A DNA stretch of 64,000 nt from Rhodoplanes sp. (GCF_013377085.1 NZ_JACAAX010000015.1:58526-122525), one strand, 5' to 3'. Counted from the stretch's first letter, positions 44,825-54,259 are shown. Notes: generated by a model not told the origin, from the sequence alone. Numbers and translations: made by a program.

Positions 44825-45110
44825 GCGAAGCCAATCACTTATGCTTCGCTCCGCCAGCGGTCTGTGGTGGGACAGCGGCCGTAGAGCCACCGAGAGCCGG
44901 CCGTCCGCCTTCGGACGAGCGATGCTTCCGGACCCGCGGAGCGCGCTTGGGGCGTCACGCCGCTGATACGCCGGTCGGTCGTCCAGCCATGAGCCGAGCG
45001 CAACCACCCGCCGGCTGTCCTCGCGCCGCACAGCGTGGATCAGGCGCCACCGGTTCGTCGTCCTTCTGTTCGGCTCGCGCCACACTCCGGAGCGCCGTCC
45101 AGCCGACGGG
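44825..45110. other. Spacer between tRNA-Arg and the PsiF-like gene, possible decayed coding sequence
   Basis: No intact gene is supported. One minus-strand stretch (about 44955-45100) reads RTTNRWRLIHAVRREDSRRV and has coding-like composition, but it lacks a plausible start and merges into noise. It may be a gene remnant next to the tRNA. Confidence 0.35.
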
Positions 45111-45362
45111 TCACTGCTTGATACAATTCCGAACGAAGCGCTGTCGCTTCGCGAAGTGCAGCTTCTGCTGATCGGCTTGCGCGTTGCAGTCGGCTCGTTT
45201 TTGTCTCCGCGCAGCCGCACTCTTGGGCGCAAGCTGCTTTTGAAGCTCTGGGTTCGCCGTTGTCGCTGCGCTCGGCACTGTGTTGGGGGCTGGCGTTTGT
45301 CCGTACACCGGCACGAGCAGAGCGAAGACGATGGCAGCCGAAAACGGGAGCGTGCGTATCAT
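45111..45362 (-). CDS. PsiF repeat family protein (periplasmic)
   Basis: This 83-residue protein has a signal peptide (IRTLPFSAAIVFALLVPVYG) and a C-terminal PsiF-type repeat, CNAQADQQKLHFAKRQRFVRNC, with the two conserved cysteines. PsiF is phosphate-starvation-inducible in Escherichia coli, and its role is unknown. The ATG at 45362 follows GAGGG. It is convergent with tRNA-Arg. Confidence 0.78.
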   Translation of the reverse strand: MIRTLPFSAAIVFALLVPVYGQTPAPNTVPSAATTANPELQKQLAPKSAAARRQKRADCNAQADQQKLHFAKRQRFVRNCIKQ

Positions 45363-45776
45363 TCGACCCTCTTCATTCTGTTCTAGAGTCAGATCGCATG
45401 GAGCCACCCGACAATATGGCGAAATGATCAGCAAGCGCAATGCGCGTGGAACGGGGGCACGTTCAAGCTCGCGCCGACGCCCACGGCCGGTCGCGTGCGA
45501 GCACCCGGATATCAATGCCGAAATCCGAGAAGGCTCGGCCGTCCTGCCGATGGTCGCGTCCCGGTCGCCTGAAGCCGAGGTCTCGCTCGCTCGTGCCGCG
45601 CGTGAAGGGCGAACCTCCTTCACGCAGCGAAAATTCCACAAAGCGACAATGGCAGTCGGTTCCGCGGTTGCGTCCGGGGCCGCATTCATCCGTCGCTCCC
45701 CGCTCCGCCCCCGCCGTGCTACACCGCCAGCCAGGGCGCGCCGGCGGGGCCGGCCCCAAAAATCCACGGACGCGAC
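45363..45776. other. Intergenic region upstream of pncB
   Basis: This 414-bp region has no supported gene. The stretch near the left end (45380-45430) is AT-richer and may hold the divergent promoters of the PsiF-like gene and pncB. Confidence 0.4.
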
Positions 45777-47123
45777 ATGAACATCGGCGACAGTCCGCTG
45801 CTGACGGACCTCTATCAGCTCAACATGATGCAGGCCTATCTGGCGAACGGCTTGAGCGGCACGGCAGCGTTCGAGCTGTTCGTGCGCCGGTTGCCGCCGG
45901 GCCGCTCCTTCATGATGGCGGCGGGCCTGGAGCAGGTGGTGGCCTGGCTGGAGGGCTTTCGCTTCGCGCCCGACGAGCTCGCCTATCTCGAGCGCACCGG
46001 CCGGTTCGACGCAAAAATGCTCGACTACCTGGCGGACCTGCGCTTCACCGGCGACGTCGACGCCATGCCGGAAGGCACGGTGTTCTTTCCCAACGAGCCG
46101 ATCCTGCGGGTCGTGGCGCCGCTGCCGCTCGCCCAGCTCCTCGAATCGCGGCTCATCAACCTGATGCAGTTCCAGAGCCTGATCGCCACCAAGGCGGCCC
46201 GGGTGATGCTGGCCGCGCCCGGCAAGGTTCTGGTCGATTTCGGCTTCCGCCGCGCCCACGGGGCCGAGGCCGGGCTGATGGCGGCGCGCGCCAGCTATGT
46301 CGCCGGCTTCGCCGGCACCGCCACGGTGCTGGCCGAGATGCTGTGGGGCATCCCGATCTACGGCACCATGGCGCATTCCTACGTGCAGGCGCACGAGGAC
46401 GAGATCGCCGCCTTCGAGAGCTTCGCCCGTGCCCGGCCCGACAATCTGACGCTGCTGATCGACACCTACGATCCGGTCGCGGCGGCCAAAAAGGTCGTCG
46501 CCCTGGCGCCGAAGCTGGCGCGCGACGGCATCACGATTCAATCGGTGCGCATCGACTCGGGCGATCTCGTCGCGCTGTCCCGCGGCGTGCGGCAGGTGCT
46601 CGACGAAGGCGGCTGCCGGGACGTGAAGGTGTTCGTCAGCGGCGGGCTCGACGAGGAGTCGATCGCGGCGATCGTCAAGGCCGGCGCGCCGATCGCCGGC
46701 TACGGGGTCGGCACCGCGCTGACCACCTCGCAGGACCAGCCCGTGCTCGACATCGTCTACAAGCTTCAGGAATACGACGGCGTGGGGCGGCGCAAGCGCT
46801 CGGCCGACAAGCAGACCTTTCCGGGCCGCAAGCAGGTGTGGCGCCGCCACGCCGCCGACGGCACGCTGGCCGGTGACGTCATCTCGCTCGTCGGCGACCG
46901 GCAGGAGGGCGAGACCCTGCTGGCCCCGGTGATGCGCGACGGAGTCGGGGTGCGGCACGACCCGAGCCTGGCCGAGATCCGCGCCCGCGCCGCCGCCGGA
47001 CTCGCGGCGCTGCCGGCCGCGCTTCGCGACGTGTCGACGCCGGGCGCCTACCCGGTGGCGATCGGCGAGGCGCTGACGGCCCTGACGGCCGAGGTCGACC
47101 GCCGCATCGCCGCGCACGGGTAG
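45777..47123 (+). CDS. pncB: Nicotinate phosphoribosyltransferase
   Basis: This 448-residue enzyme makes nicotinate mononucleotide from nicotinate and PRPP in NAD salvage. Family motifs are LLTDLYQLNMMQAYLANGL at the start, VDFGFRRAHGAEAGLMAAR, GTMAHSYVQAHEDE with the active-site His, SVRIDSGDL and KVFVSGGLDE, which binds the phosphoribosyl group. It belongs to the longer PncB2-like group. The partner nicotinamidase lies 6.4 kb downstream on the other strand. Confidence 0.94.
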   Translation: MNIGDSPLLTDLYQLNMMQAYLANGLSGTAAFELFVRRLPPGRSFMMAAGLEQVVAWLEGFRFAPDELAYLERTGRFDAKMLDYLADLRFTGDVDAMPEGTVFFPNEPILRVVAPLPLAQLLESRLINLMQFQSLIATKAARVMLAAPGKVLVDFGFRRAHGAEAGLMAARASYVAGFAGTATVLAEMLWGIPIYGTMAHSYVQAHEDEIAAFESFARARPDNLTLLIDTYDPVAAAKKVVALAPKLARDGITIQSVRIDSGDLVALSRGVRQVLDEGGCRDVKVFVSGGLDEESIAAIVKAGAPIAGYGVGTALTTSQDQPVLDIVYKLQEYDGVGRRKRSADKQTFPGRKQVWRRHAADGTLAGDVISLVGDRQEGETLLAPVMRDGVGVRHDPSLAEIRARAAAGLAALPAALRDVSTPGAYPVAIGEALTALTAEVDRRIAAHG

Positions 47124-47128
47124 GGGCT

Positions 47129-47234
47129 CGTCATGTATGGACGGCGCGACAGCGCCGGGCCCGGACTCCAGCGCCGGAAACATGATGGGTTGGGTTGGAT
47201 TCCGGATTCCCGGCTTCGCCGCTCCCCGGAACGA
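47129..47234. repeat. GTCATG..CCCGGAACGAC intergenic repeat (diverged copy)
   Basis: The ends and inner arms (CCCGGACTCCAG and GGATTCCGG) resemble the GTCATTCCGG family at 24859 and 32499 but are more diverged. The remaining bases up to 47443 contain no gene that I can see. They should hold the promoter of the following PBP. Confidence 0.6.
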
Positions 47235-47443
47235 CCGCGCCCGCAAGTCTCTCTTAACGGGCGTACGTTAACGTTGCCGACTGGGGAACGCCGGCCGCCA
47301 CGGGCGCGCCGGGGAGGGCGCGTACGGCCGTTCCGGTGCCGCAATTTTGCTCGCGGGCGTCGGAACGCCACCGCAAAATCGCCGTTGTAAGTCGCCTATA
47401 TGTGCGCCCGCAGCCTCGCGGGGCGGAAACCGTGGCCGGTGGC

Positions 47444-50400
47444 ATGGATGTGATCCTGGTAAAGATCCTCGCGGCGTTCCTGGCCCTCAGCCAGGTCGCG
47501 ATCCGGCCGGAGACGATCAGGACCGAGTTCGACCGGACCGGCGACCAGGCCGCGGTCGTGCAGATCCTGCGCGACGGCTGCGCCCACATGCGCAAGGCCT
47601 TCGACATCGAGTCGATCGACATCGACGGGCTGATCTCGACGGCGCTGGAGGATCCGCAGGCCTTCACGGGCGAGATCAAGGCGTTCAAGGGCCTCGACTT
47701 CGCCGCGCTGCCGCCGCTCTACCGCCAGCTCTGCAAGAACGAGGACGTGACCAATTCGCCTGCCGACATCGGCGCCGTGATCGACTGGTACAACAAGGCC
47801 GTCGCCGACCTGCCCGACCCCCGCAAGCTCAAGGGCTTCAGGCCGTCCGGCACCTCGACCGTGCTGGACGCCAAGGGCGGCCGTTTCGCCGAGGTGTTCG
47901 AGCCGGACAACCGCCGTGTCTGGGTGCCGCTCGCCGAGATTCCCGAGCACGTCCAGAAGGCCTTCGTGGCCGCCGAGGACAAGCGCTTCTATCAGCACAA
48001 GGGCATCGACGAGCGCGGCCTGATCCGCGCCATGGTCGGCAACCTCGCCCGGCCCGGCCGGCCGCAGGGCGGCTCGACCATCACGCAGCAGGTGGTGAAG
48101 AACCTTTTGGTCGGCGACGACCTCACCTACGAGCGCAAGGTGCGCGAGATGATCGTCGCGGCGCGGCTCGAGCAGACGCTGACCAAGCCCGAGATCCTCG
48201 AGCTCTATCTCAACTCGATCTTCCTCGGCCGCGGCTCGTGGGGCATCGAGCTGGCCGCGCGGAGCTGGTTCGGCAAGCCGGCCTCGGCGCTGACGCTGGC
48301 CGAAGGCGCCGCGCTCGCCGGCCTCACCAAGGGGCCGAGCTACTACAGCCCAGACCGCCATCCCGAGCGGGCGCAAGAGCGCCTCTCCTATGTGCTCACG
48401 AGGCTGCAGGAGGACGGCACCATCACGCCCGAGCAGGCGACCGCCGCCCGCGCCGGCGGCGTCAAATATGCGGCCTATGAGCGGCTGACCCGCACCAGCG
48501 GCTTCCACGTGCTCGACCACATCGCCCGCGAGGCGCGCTCGCTCCCCGGCGTGGCGCCGCTGACGGTGGCGTCCTCGACGGTGCGCTCGACCATCAATCC
48601 GGACCTGCAGAAGGCGACCGAGGCCGCGCTCCAGGAAGGCCTGTCGCGTTACGAGGCGAACACCGGGCGGGCCCAGTTCTTCGGCCCGGAGCTGAACCTC
48701 GCCGTCGCCATCCAGAAGCTGCAGGCGGCCTCGGGGGCGCCGCAAGCCGCCCCGCCCGCCGCGGCGCCGCAACCCGTCGCACAGCCCGGGTCCGCCGGCC
48801 GCGCCGCGAAGAGCAAGGCTGCTCCTCCGGTCGTCGCCCCGGCGCCGCCCGCGGCGCCCTGGCAGGAGGCCTTGAAGGCCGCCCGGATGCCGCTCTACGA
48901 CGTTCACTGGACGCCCGCCGTGGTGATCCAGAAGGGCTCGGACACGATCAAGGTCGGCCTCGCCGACGGACGCGTGCTGGCGCTCTCCGGCGCCACGGCC
49001 CCGATCCGTCGGACGCTGGCGCTCTACGACGTCGTCTATGTGAAGGCGAGCGACGGCAACAAGGGCGCCCGCGCCGATCTCCGCATCCGGCCGATCGTGC
49101 AGGGGGCCGCCCTGGTGCTGGAGAACAAGACTGGCCGCATCCTCGCGATGACGGGCGGCTTCTCCTATCCGCTGAGCCAGATCAACCGCACCACCCAGAC
49201 GGCGCGCCAGCCCGGCTCGGCGTTCAAGCCGTTCACCTATCTGGCCGCCCTGCACAAGGGCCTGCAGCCCAACACGCTGGTGCGCGACGAGCCGATCACC
49301 CTGCCGCCGGTCGGCAACAGCGCGTCGGCGCGCGACCGCGACTACTGGACGCCGAAGAACTACGAGGGCGGCTCGTCCGGCATCCTGACCCTGCGGCTCG
49401 GCCTCGAATACTCGAAGAACCTGGTGACGGCGCAGCTCCTCGACGGCGGCATTTCGTCCGATCCGACCCAGAGCCTCGGCAAGGTGTGCGAGCTGGCGCT
49501 GGAGGCGCAGGTCTACCGCGACTGCGTCGGCTACTATCCGTTCGTGCTCGGGGCGCAGCCGGTGCGGCTGATCGACCTCGCCGCCTTCTATGCGGCGATC
49601 GCCAGCGAGGGCATGCGGCCCGCCCCCTACGCGGTCGAATCGGTCGAGGAGCAGGGCAAGGTGGTGTTCCGCCACACCGGCGAGTCTCGCGCGCTCGCCG
49701 GCGGTGACCGCGTCGCCTTCGTGCAGCTCCGCAGCATGATGCAGGGCGTGCTGGCGCGCGGCACCGCGCGGGCGATCTCCAGCATGTCGCCCTATGTGGC
49801 CGGCAAGACCGGCACCAGCGACGACGAGAACGACGCCTGGTTCGTCGGCTTCTCCAACGACGTCACCATCGCCGTGTGGGTCGGCTACGACAATGCCGAC
49901 GGCAAGCGCCGCACGCTCGGCGGCGGGCAGACCGGCGGCTCGGTCGCGGTGCCGATCTTCACCTCGATCATCGACACGGTGTGGGGCACGGCCTTCAAGA
50001 AGGTGCCGCTGGCGCCGCCCTCGCCGCAGGCGCAGCGGCAGCTCATCGCCCTGCCGATCGACCTGCGCAGCGGCAACCGCCTGTCCGAGCGGGTGCCCGG
50101 CGCCTTCACCGAGTATTTCCGGCTCGACCGCTCGGGTCAGCTCGCCGACACCCAGTACGACATGGTCTCGGCCAGCGAGGTCGCCACCCAGGCCTACCGC
50201 GATCCGAACGACGGCGAGCTGTTCGGCTACGGCACCGGCAACTATCCCTACGGCTCCGGCACCTACGGTTCGGGCGGCGTCGCTCAGAGCCCGTTCCAGG
50301 GCTTCCCGTTCGGCTACCAGACCCCCCACCAGCAGCGGCAGCCGCCCACCTATCAGGGCCAGTCGCCCTATTACGGACAGGGCGTGCGGCCGCCGCCGCA

Positions 50401-50539
50401 ATCCCCCGGCGGCCTGTTCGGCCAGCTCGGACGGCCGTTCGGGAGCGATCCCCGCTATCGCGACCCCGGCCGCGAGGGCTATCCTGCCCAGCGGGTCGAC
50501 CCGCAATATCCTTACGCGGAACGCGACCGGTACTGGTGA
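47444..50539 (+). CDS. Class A penicillin-binding protein, large PBP1-type
   Basis: This 1031-residue bifunctional peptidoglycan synthase has an N-terminal membrane-proximal segment (1-20) and a roughly 130-residue extra region. The GT51 domain shows AAEDKRFYQHKGIDERG (catalytic E178) and QGGSTITQQVVKN. The transpeptidase has SAFKPF (S592), SKN in EYSKNLVTA and KTGTS (K788). An Ala/Pro-rich insert at about 430-475 interrupts the region before the transpeptidase core, and the last 120 residues are a Tyr/Pro/Gly/Gln-rich tail. The ATG at 47444 is the first conserved start. It is the second class A PBP of the window and distinct from that at 13618. Confidence 0.93.
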   Translation: MDVILVKILAAFLALSQVAIRPETIRTEFDRTGDQAAVVQILRDGCAHMRKAFDIESIDIDGLISTALEDPQAFTGEIKAFKGLDFAALPPLYRQLCKNEDVTNSPADIGAVIDWYNKAVADLPDPRKLKGFRPSGTSTVLDAKGGRFAEVFEPDNRRVWVPLAEIPEHVQKAFVAAEDKRFYQHKGIDERGLIRAMVGNLARPGRPQGGSTITQQVVKNLLVGDDLTYERKVREMIVAARLEQTLTKPEILELYLNSIFLGRGSWGIELAARSWFGKPASALTLAEGAALAGLTKGPSYYSPDRHPERAQERLSYVLTRLQEDGTITPEQATAARAGGVKYAAYERLTRTSGFHVLDHIAREARSLPGVAPLTVASSTVRSTINPDLQKATEAALQEGLSRYEANTGRAQFFGPELNLAVAIQKLQAASGAPQAAPPAAAPQPVAQPGSAGRAAKSKAAPPVVAPAPPAAPWQEALKAARMPLYDVHWTPAVVIQKGSDTIKVGLADGRVLALSGATAPIRRTLALYDVVYVKASDGNKGARADLRIRPIVQGAALVLENKTGRILAMTGGFSYPLSQINRTTQTARQPGSAFKPFTYLAALHKGLQPNTLVRDEPITLPPVGNSASARDRDYWTPKNYEGGSSGILTLRLGLEYSKNLVTAQLLDGGISSDPTQSLGKVCELALEAQVYRDCVGYYPFVLGAQPVRLIDLAAFYAAIASEGMRPAPYAVESVEEQGKVVFRHTGESRALAGGDRVAFVQLRSMMQGVLARGTARAISSMSPYVAGKTGTSDDENDAWFVGFSNDVTIAVWVGYDNADGKRRTLGGGQTGGSVAVPIFTSIIDTVWGTAFKKVPLAPPSPQAQRQLIALPIDLRSGNRLSERVPGAFTEYFRLDRSGQLADTQYDMVSASEVATQAYRDPNDGELFGYGTGNYPYGSGTYGSGGVAQSPFQGFPFGYQTPHQQRQPPTYQGQSPYYGQGVRPPPQSPGGLFGQLGRPFGSDPRYRDPGREGYPAQRVDPQYPYAERDRYW

Positions 50540-50544
50540 TCCCC

Positions 50545-51585
50545 ATGAGGTTGACGCGACTTGTCCCTGCGGCGGCAGTTCTGGCCGCCGTCCTCGTCGC
50601 GGCGGTGCCGGCCGCGGCGGCCGACTTCCGCATCCAGGACGTCGCCGACATCACCAAGGTGGCGCCGGGCTCGCTTCCGCCCGGCACCATCGCCTTCGCG
50701 GACCACCGCACCGACGATCTCGCCGACCCGAAGACCGGGCTGATCCGGTTTTCCGACTGGGCTCATGCGCGGCCGCTGCAGAAGCAGCTCCTCGCCCTCT
50801 ATCCGGGCTACGAGGAGCCGAGCGTCACCACCACGGTGAACGGTGTCGCCAAGACCCAGAAGCGCAAGCTGCACATGTATGTCGCCGACGCCCGCTTCGA
50901 GCTGGCCCGGCCGGCCGCGAGCCTCGATCTCGCCCGCTTCGCCACGCTGGCGACGCTGGAGAAGATGGACCCGGCCATCAAGCATCGCCTGATCGGGCCG
51001 AACGACGTGATCCCCAACAAGGACGCCAAGCTCTCCGGCCACAACCCGACCCGCCGCTGGTGCGAGAACGCCACCACGGTGATCTGCATCCAGTCACGCT
51101 ACCAGTTCGAGGGCAAGCTGCCGGCCGCCATCATGCTGCTCAACAAGCTGCGCGACAGCGGCAAGCAGGTCGCCGACCACATCGAGTTCCAGAGTGAGCT
51201 GCGCATCGTGCCGCCGGCCGAGATCGATCAGGCGGCATTCGCCAAGCTGACCGGCGTCGACACCCCGGTCGCCGCGGCGCTCGAGCAGACAATCGTGCAC
51301 GTCAACCAGATCATGCAGTTCGGCAAGGTGCTCGCGGTGGTGCAGCCGAGCCCGGTCGACCCCGGCCGCACCATCGCCAGCACCTTCGTGGCGCTCGCGG
51401 TCGAGAGCGACCTGTTCGAGAAGCGCAAGGAGCTCGAGGGCGTCCCGGTGCTGCGCAACATGGTTCCGGCCCAAGTGCTGGCCGGCAACAGCTCGTTCAA
51501 CACCGGCACGTCGATCAGCGCCGGGCTGCCGAGCTACTCGCGCAACCGTATCGAGGCGATCGCCGCCGCCTTGAGCGCCCGCTGA
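50545..51585 (+). CDS. Secreted hypothetical protein
   Basis: This 346-residue protein has a signal peptide (1-27, ending PAAAADFRIQ), then a region without recognisable domains (ADHRTDDLADPKTGLIRFSD, HNPTRRWCENATTVICIQSR). The two cysteines in that last segment could form a disulphide. It starts 5 nt after the stop of the large PBP, so the two genes are co-translated and the protein likely acts in the periplasm in cell-envelope work. I do not recognise the family. Confidence 0.82.
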   Translation: MRLTRLVPAAAVLAAVLVAAVPAAAADFRIQDVADITKVAPGSLPPGTIAFADHRTDDLADPKTGLIRFSDWAHARPLQKQLLALYPGYEEPSVTTTVNGVAKTQKRKLHMYVADARFELARPAASLDLARFATLATLEKMDPAIKHRLIGPNDVIPNKDAKLSGHNPTRRWCENATTVICIQSRYQFEGKLPAAIMLLNKLRDSGKQVADHIEFQSELRIVPPAEIDQAAFAKLTGVDTPVAAALEQTIVHVNQIMQFGKVLAVVQPSPVDPGRTIASTFVALAVESDLFEKRKELEGVPVLRNMVPAQVLAGNSSFNTGTSISAGLPSYSRNRIEAIAAALSAR

Positions 51586-51738
51586 CGCGTTCCTCGTCCC
51601 GAGGCCTGCCCTCGTCCGATCGTGGAGCCAGGACGCAGGCTTGTTGTCCTTGCGCCGCTTCATCTCTAAATCAGGCTCGGTGCGCGCTCCGTCGACCCTC
51701 GGCGCGCGCCGCGTGCGGTCGCGCGCCGCACCGGGGAG

Positions 51739-52722
51739 ATGCCGATGCCGTCCTCCGGCGATTGGAAGATTCCGCCGGCCGCCCAGCCGAAGGCGGAAGG
51801 CTACAAGTTCGACCTCGAGCGCGCGCTGAGCGCGGTCGTCGGCCTGCGCGCCGAGGTGCCGGCCGACGCCACCACGGCCGAGACGCTCGGCACCGAGCGG
51901 GCCGGCCACGGCGTCGTCATCCGCGAGAGCGGCATCGTCCTCACCATCGGCTACCTGATCACCGAGGCGGAGACCGTGTGGCTGCGCACGGCGGACGGCC
52001 GCGTCGTGCCGGGGCACGCGCTCGCCTTCGATCACGAGACCGGCTTCGGCCTGGTGCAGGCGCTCGCCCGGCTCGACCTGCCGGCGCTGCCGCTCGGCCG
52101 CTCGTCCGATCTTCTGGTCGGCGAGCATGCGGTCCTGGCCGCCGCCGGCGGGCGGCAGCGCGCCGTTTCGGCCCGCATTGTCGCCCGCCAGGAGTTCGCC
52201 GGCTACTGGGAGTATCTGCTCGACGACGCGATCTTCACGGCGCCGGCCCACCCGAGCTGGGGCGGCACGGCGCTGATCAACGCGGCCGGCGAGCTGGTCG
52301 GCATCGGCTCGCTCCATCTCGAGCAGCGCCGCGACCCCGACACTGTGTTTCACGTCAACATGATCGTGCCGACCGACCTCTTGTCGCCGGTGCTCGGCGA
52401 TCTCCTCACTCAGGGCCGGCCGAACCGGCCGCCGCGCCCCTGGCTCGGCGTCTATGCGACCGAGCTGGACGACAAGCTGGTGGTGGTCGGGGTGGCGAGC
52501 GGCAGCCCGGCCCAGCGCGCCGATCTGCGGCCCGGCGACGAACTCCTCACCGTCGCCGACGCGCCCGTGACGACGCTCGCCGAGCTGTTCCGCCGCATCT
52601 GGTCGCTCGGGCCGGCCGGCGTCGAGGTGCCCGTCACGGTGATGCGGGACGGCCGCATGCTCGCCTTGCGCGCCGCCTCGGGCGACCGCATGCGGTTCCT
52701 GCGCACGCCGCGCCTGCACTGA
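51739..52722 (+). CDS. HtrA-like pseudoprotease with PDZ domain
   Basis: This 327-residue protein has the trypsin-fold layout of S1C/DegP proteases and a C-terminal PDZ domain (about 235-320: PWLGVYATELDDKLVVVGVASGSPAQRADLRPGDELLTV). All three catalytic residues are replaced: Tyr72 where TNxHVV has His, Gly102 where DLAVL has Asp and Trp174 where GNSGGP has Ser (PSWGGTALIN). No signal peptide is seen, so it may be cytoplasmic. It should be proteolytically inactive and may act as a scaffold or chaperone. The fold assignment is firm, the role inferred. Confidence 0.85.
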   Translation: MPMPSSGDWKIPPAAQPKAEGYKFDLERALSAVVGLRAEVPADATTAETLGTERAGHGVVIRESGIVLTIGYLITEAETVWLRTADGRVVPGHALAFDHETGFGLVQALARLDLPALPLGRSSDLLVGEHAVLAAAGGRQRAVSARIVARQEFAGYWEYLLDDAIFTAPAHPSWGGTALINAAGELVGIGSLHLEQRRDPDTVFHVNMIVPTDLLSPVLGDLLTQGRPNRPPRPWLGVYATELDDKLVVVGVASGSPAQRADLRPGDELLTVADAPVTTLAELFRRIWSLGPAGVEVPVTVMRDGRMLALRAASGDRMRFLRTPRLH

Positions 52723-52754
52723 TACCAAAAGCAACGGACACCGACCCGTCGGTC

Positions 52755-52840
52755 GTCACCGCCGGACTTGATCCGGCGGTCCATCTCCTTGAAACAACAG
52801 TTTTTCCAGGATGGATTCGCGGGTCGAGCCCGCGAATGAC
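52755..52840. repeat. GTCACC..GAATGAC palindromic repeat (GTCAT/CCATC family)
   Basis: The arms GTCACCGCCGGACTTGATCC and CGGGTCGAGCCCGCGAATGAC-type ends pair imperfectly, with inner CGGTCCATC and GATGGATTCG. It lies between the convergent pseudoprotease and phosphoribosyltransferase genes. Confidence 0.7.
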
Positions 52841-52874
52841 AAGTCGAGAAGTCGGTGCCGTTGACATGAGGGCG

Positions 52875-53516
52875 TCAAACGGCCGGGAAGCGGTCCAGAA
52901 TGGCGATCACCTCGGCATCGTCGACTTGGCGGAAATCGTCGTAGAACGCCCCGATCGCCGAGAACACGGCGGGCCGCTCGAGGCAGACGATGGCGTCCAC
53001 CTCGTCGCGCATCTCGCGCAGCGTGCCGCGTGCGCCGACCGGAACGGCCAGCACCAGCCGGGCGGGATGCCGCCGCCGCACCGCCCGGAGCGCCGCGCGC
53101 GCCGTCGCGCCGGTGGCGAGCCCGTCGTCGACCACGATGGTGGCGCGTCCGCGCACGTCGATGCGCGGGCGGTCGCGCAGATAGCGGCTCCGCCGCCGCT
53201 CGATCTCGATCAGCTCGGCCGCGCAGGCGGTCGCGAAGGTCGCATCGTCGATGCCGCACTCGGCGATCACGTCCTCGTTGCGCAGGACGATCGGGCTGTC
53301 GCCGTCGACCACGGCCCCCATGGCGAGCTCGGGCTGTTGCGGCAGGCCGATCTTGCGGGCGATCACCAGGTCCAGCGGGGCGTCGAGCGCCGCCGCGATC
53401 TCGGCCGCCACCGGGACGCCGCCGCGCGGCAGCGCCAGAACCACGGGCCGTGCCGCCGTGCAGCCGCGCAACGCGACGGCGAGGCGCCGGCCGGCATCGC
53501 TGCGATCGGTGAACAC
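52875..53516 (-). CDS. Phosphoribosyltransferase family protein
   Basis: This 213-residue protein has the PRPP-binding loop TIVVDDGLATGATARAALRA and an N-terminal ALPRGGVPVAAEIAAAL segment, as in the stress-associated phosphoribosyltransferases found next to universal stress proteins. The natural base or ligand is not known. It is 55 bp downstream of the nicotinamidase gene in the same direction, suggesting an operon with the uspA and hsp20 genes upstream. Confidence 0.88.
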   Translation of the reverse strand: MFTDRSDAGRRLAVALRGCTAARPVVLALPRGGVPVAAEIAAALDAPLDLVIARKIGLPQQPELAMGAVVDGDSPIVLRNEDVIAECGIDDATFATACAAELIEIERRRSRYLRDRPRIDVRGRATIVVDDGLATGATARAALRAVRRRHPARLVLAVPVGARGTLREMRDEVDAIVCLERPAVFSAIGAFYDDFRQVDDAEVIAILDRFPAV

Positions 53517-53571
53517 CGCGTCCTCCTTCGGTTCGCCGCGGGCCGCGCCCCGGGGAGGGAGGCGCTGCGGC

Positions 53572-54207
53572 CTAAAGCGTGTCGATCAGCCGGACGCCGC
53601 GCTCGGTGAGCGCCGAGCGGGTGGCGGCAACCGAGCCGTCGACGTCGATGCCGCGGCATCCCTCCTCGACCACGACCACGTCGAAGCCTGCCAGGCGTGC
53701 GTCCTCGGCCGAGTAGCGGACGCAGAAATCGAAGGCGAGGCCGACCACGACCACCCGCGCAAAACCGCGTTCGCGCAGATAGCCGCCGAGCCCGGTCGGG
53801 GTGCGGTGGTCGTTCTCGTAGAAGGCCGAGTAGGAGTCGATCTCGCGGCGGAAGCCCTTGCGCAGCATCAGCGCGGCATGGGGGATCATCAGCCCTGGAG
53901 GGAAGGCGGCGCCCGCGGTCTCCTGCACGCAATGGTCCGGCCACAGGATCTGCGGCCCGTAGTCGAGCGCGACCTGGTCGAAAGGCAGCTTTCCGGCATG
54001 CGACGAGGCGAACGAGCGATGCGCCGGCGGATGCCAGTCCTGGGTCAGCACCACATGGCGGAATTTTTCGGCGAGCCGCATCACCACCGGCACGACGGCA
54101 TCGCCGTCGGCGACCGGCAGGGCGCCGCCGGGGCAGAAGTCGTTCTGGACGTCGACCACCAGCAAAACATCACGATCGCCGATCACAGCGTCGAACCCAG
54201 GTCCCAT
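53572..54207 (-). CDS. pncA: Nicotinamidase (isochorismatase-fold amidohydrolase)
   Basis: This 211-residue protein has the PncA catalytic set: Asp in VVDVQNDFCPGGALPV, Lys in the LRKGF segment and Cys in GLAFDFCVRYSAEDA. Metal-binding His residues occur in DWHPPAHRSF. It converts nicotinamide to nicotinate in NAD salvage, feeding PncB encoded at 45777. The ATG at 54207 follows GAGGTGCGAG. It belongs to the stress cluster with the Usp and Hsp20 genes. Confidence 0.93.
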   Translation of the reverse strand: MGPGFDAVIGDRDVLLVVDVQNDFCPGGALPVADGDAVVPVVMRLAEKFRHVVLTQDWHPPAHRSFASSHAGKLPFDQVALDYGPQILWPDHCVQETAGAAFPPGLMIPHAALMLRKGFRREIDSYSAFYENDHRTPTGLGGYLRERGFARVVVVGLAFDFCVRYSAEDARLAGFDVVVVEEGCRGIDVDGSVAATRSALTERGVRLIDTL

Positions 54208-54259
54208 CTCGCACCTCGCAGGGGCGCTGCCGGCCGGCACGCGCCCCCGCAATTATGGA

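Noticed and set aside
44748..45110. tRNA-Arg(CCG) as the attachment site of a genomic island
   Set aside because: No integrase gene and no duplicated tRNA 3' end is visible on either side. Only a vague coding-like remnant lies downstream.
45111..47246. A 711-codon minus-strand frame through pncB into the PsiF-like gene
   Set aside because: Only the last 83 codons (from the ATG at 45362, with ribosome site and signal peptide) look real. The rest is antisense to pncB.
47396..50506. A 1036-codon minus-strand open frame opposite the large PBP
   Set aside because: It is antisense to a clearly conserved PBP with all catalytic motifs. The antisense product is Arg/Gly/Asp-rich with no recognisable domain.
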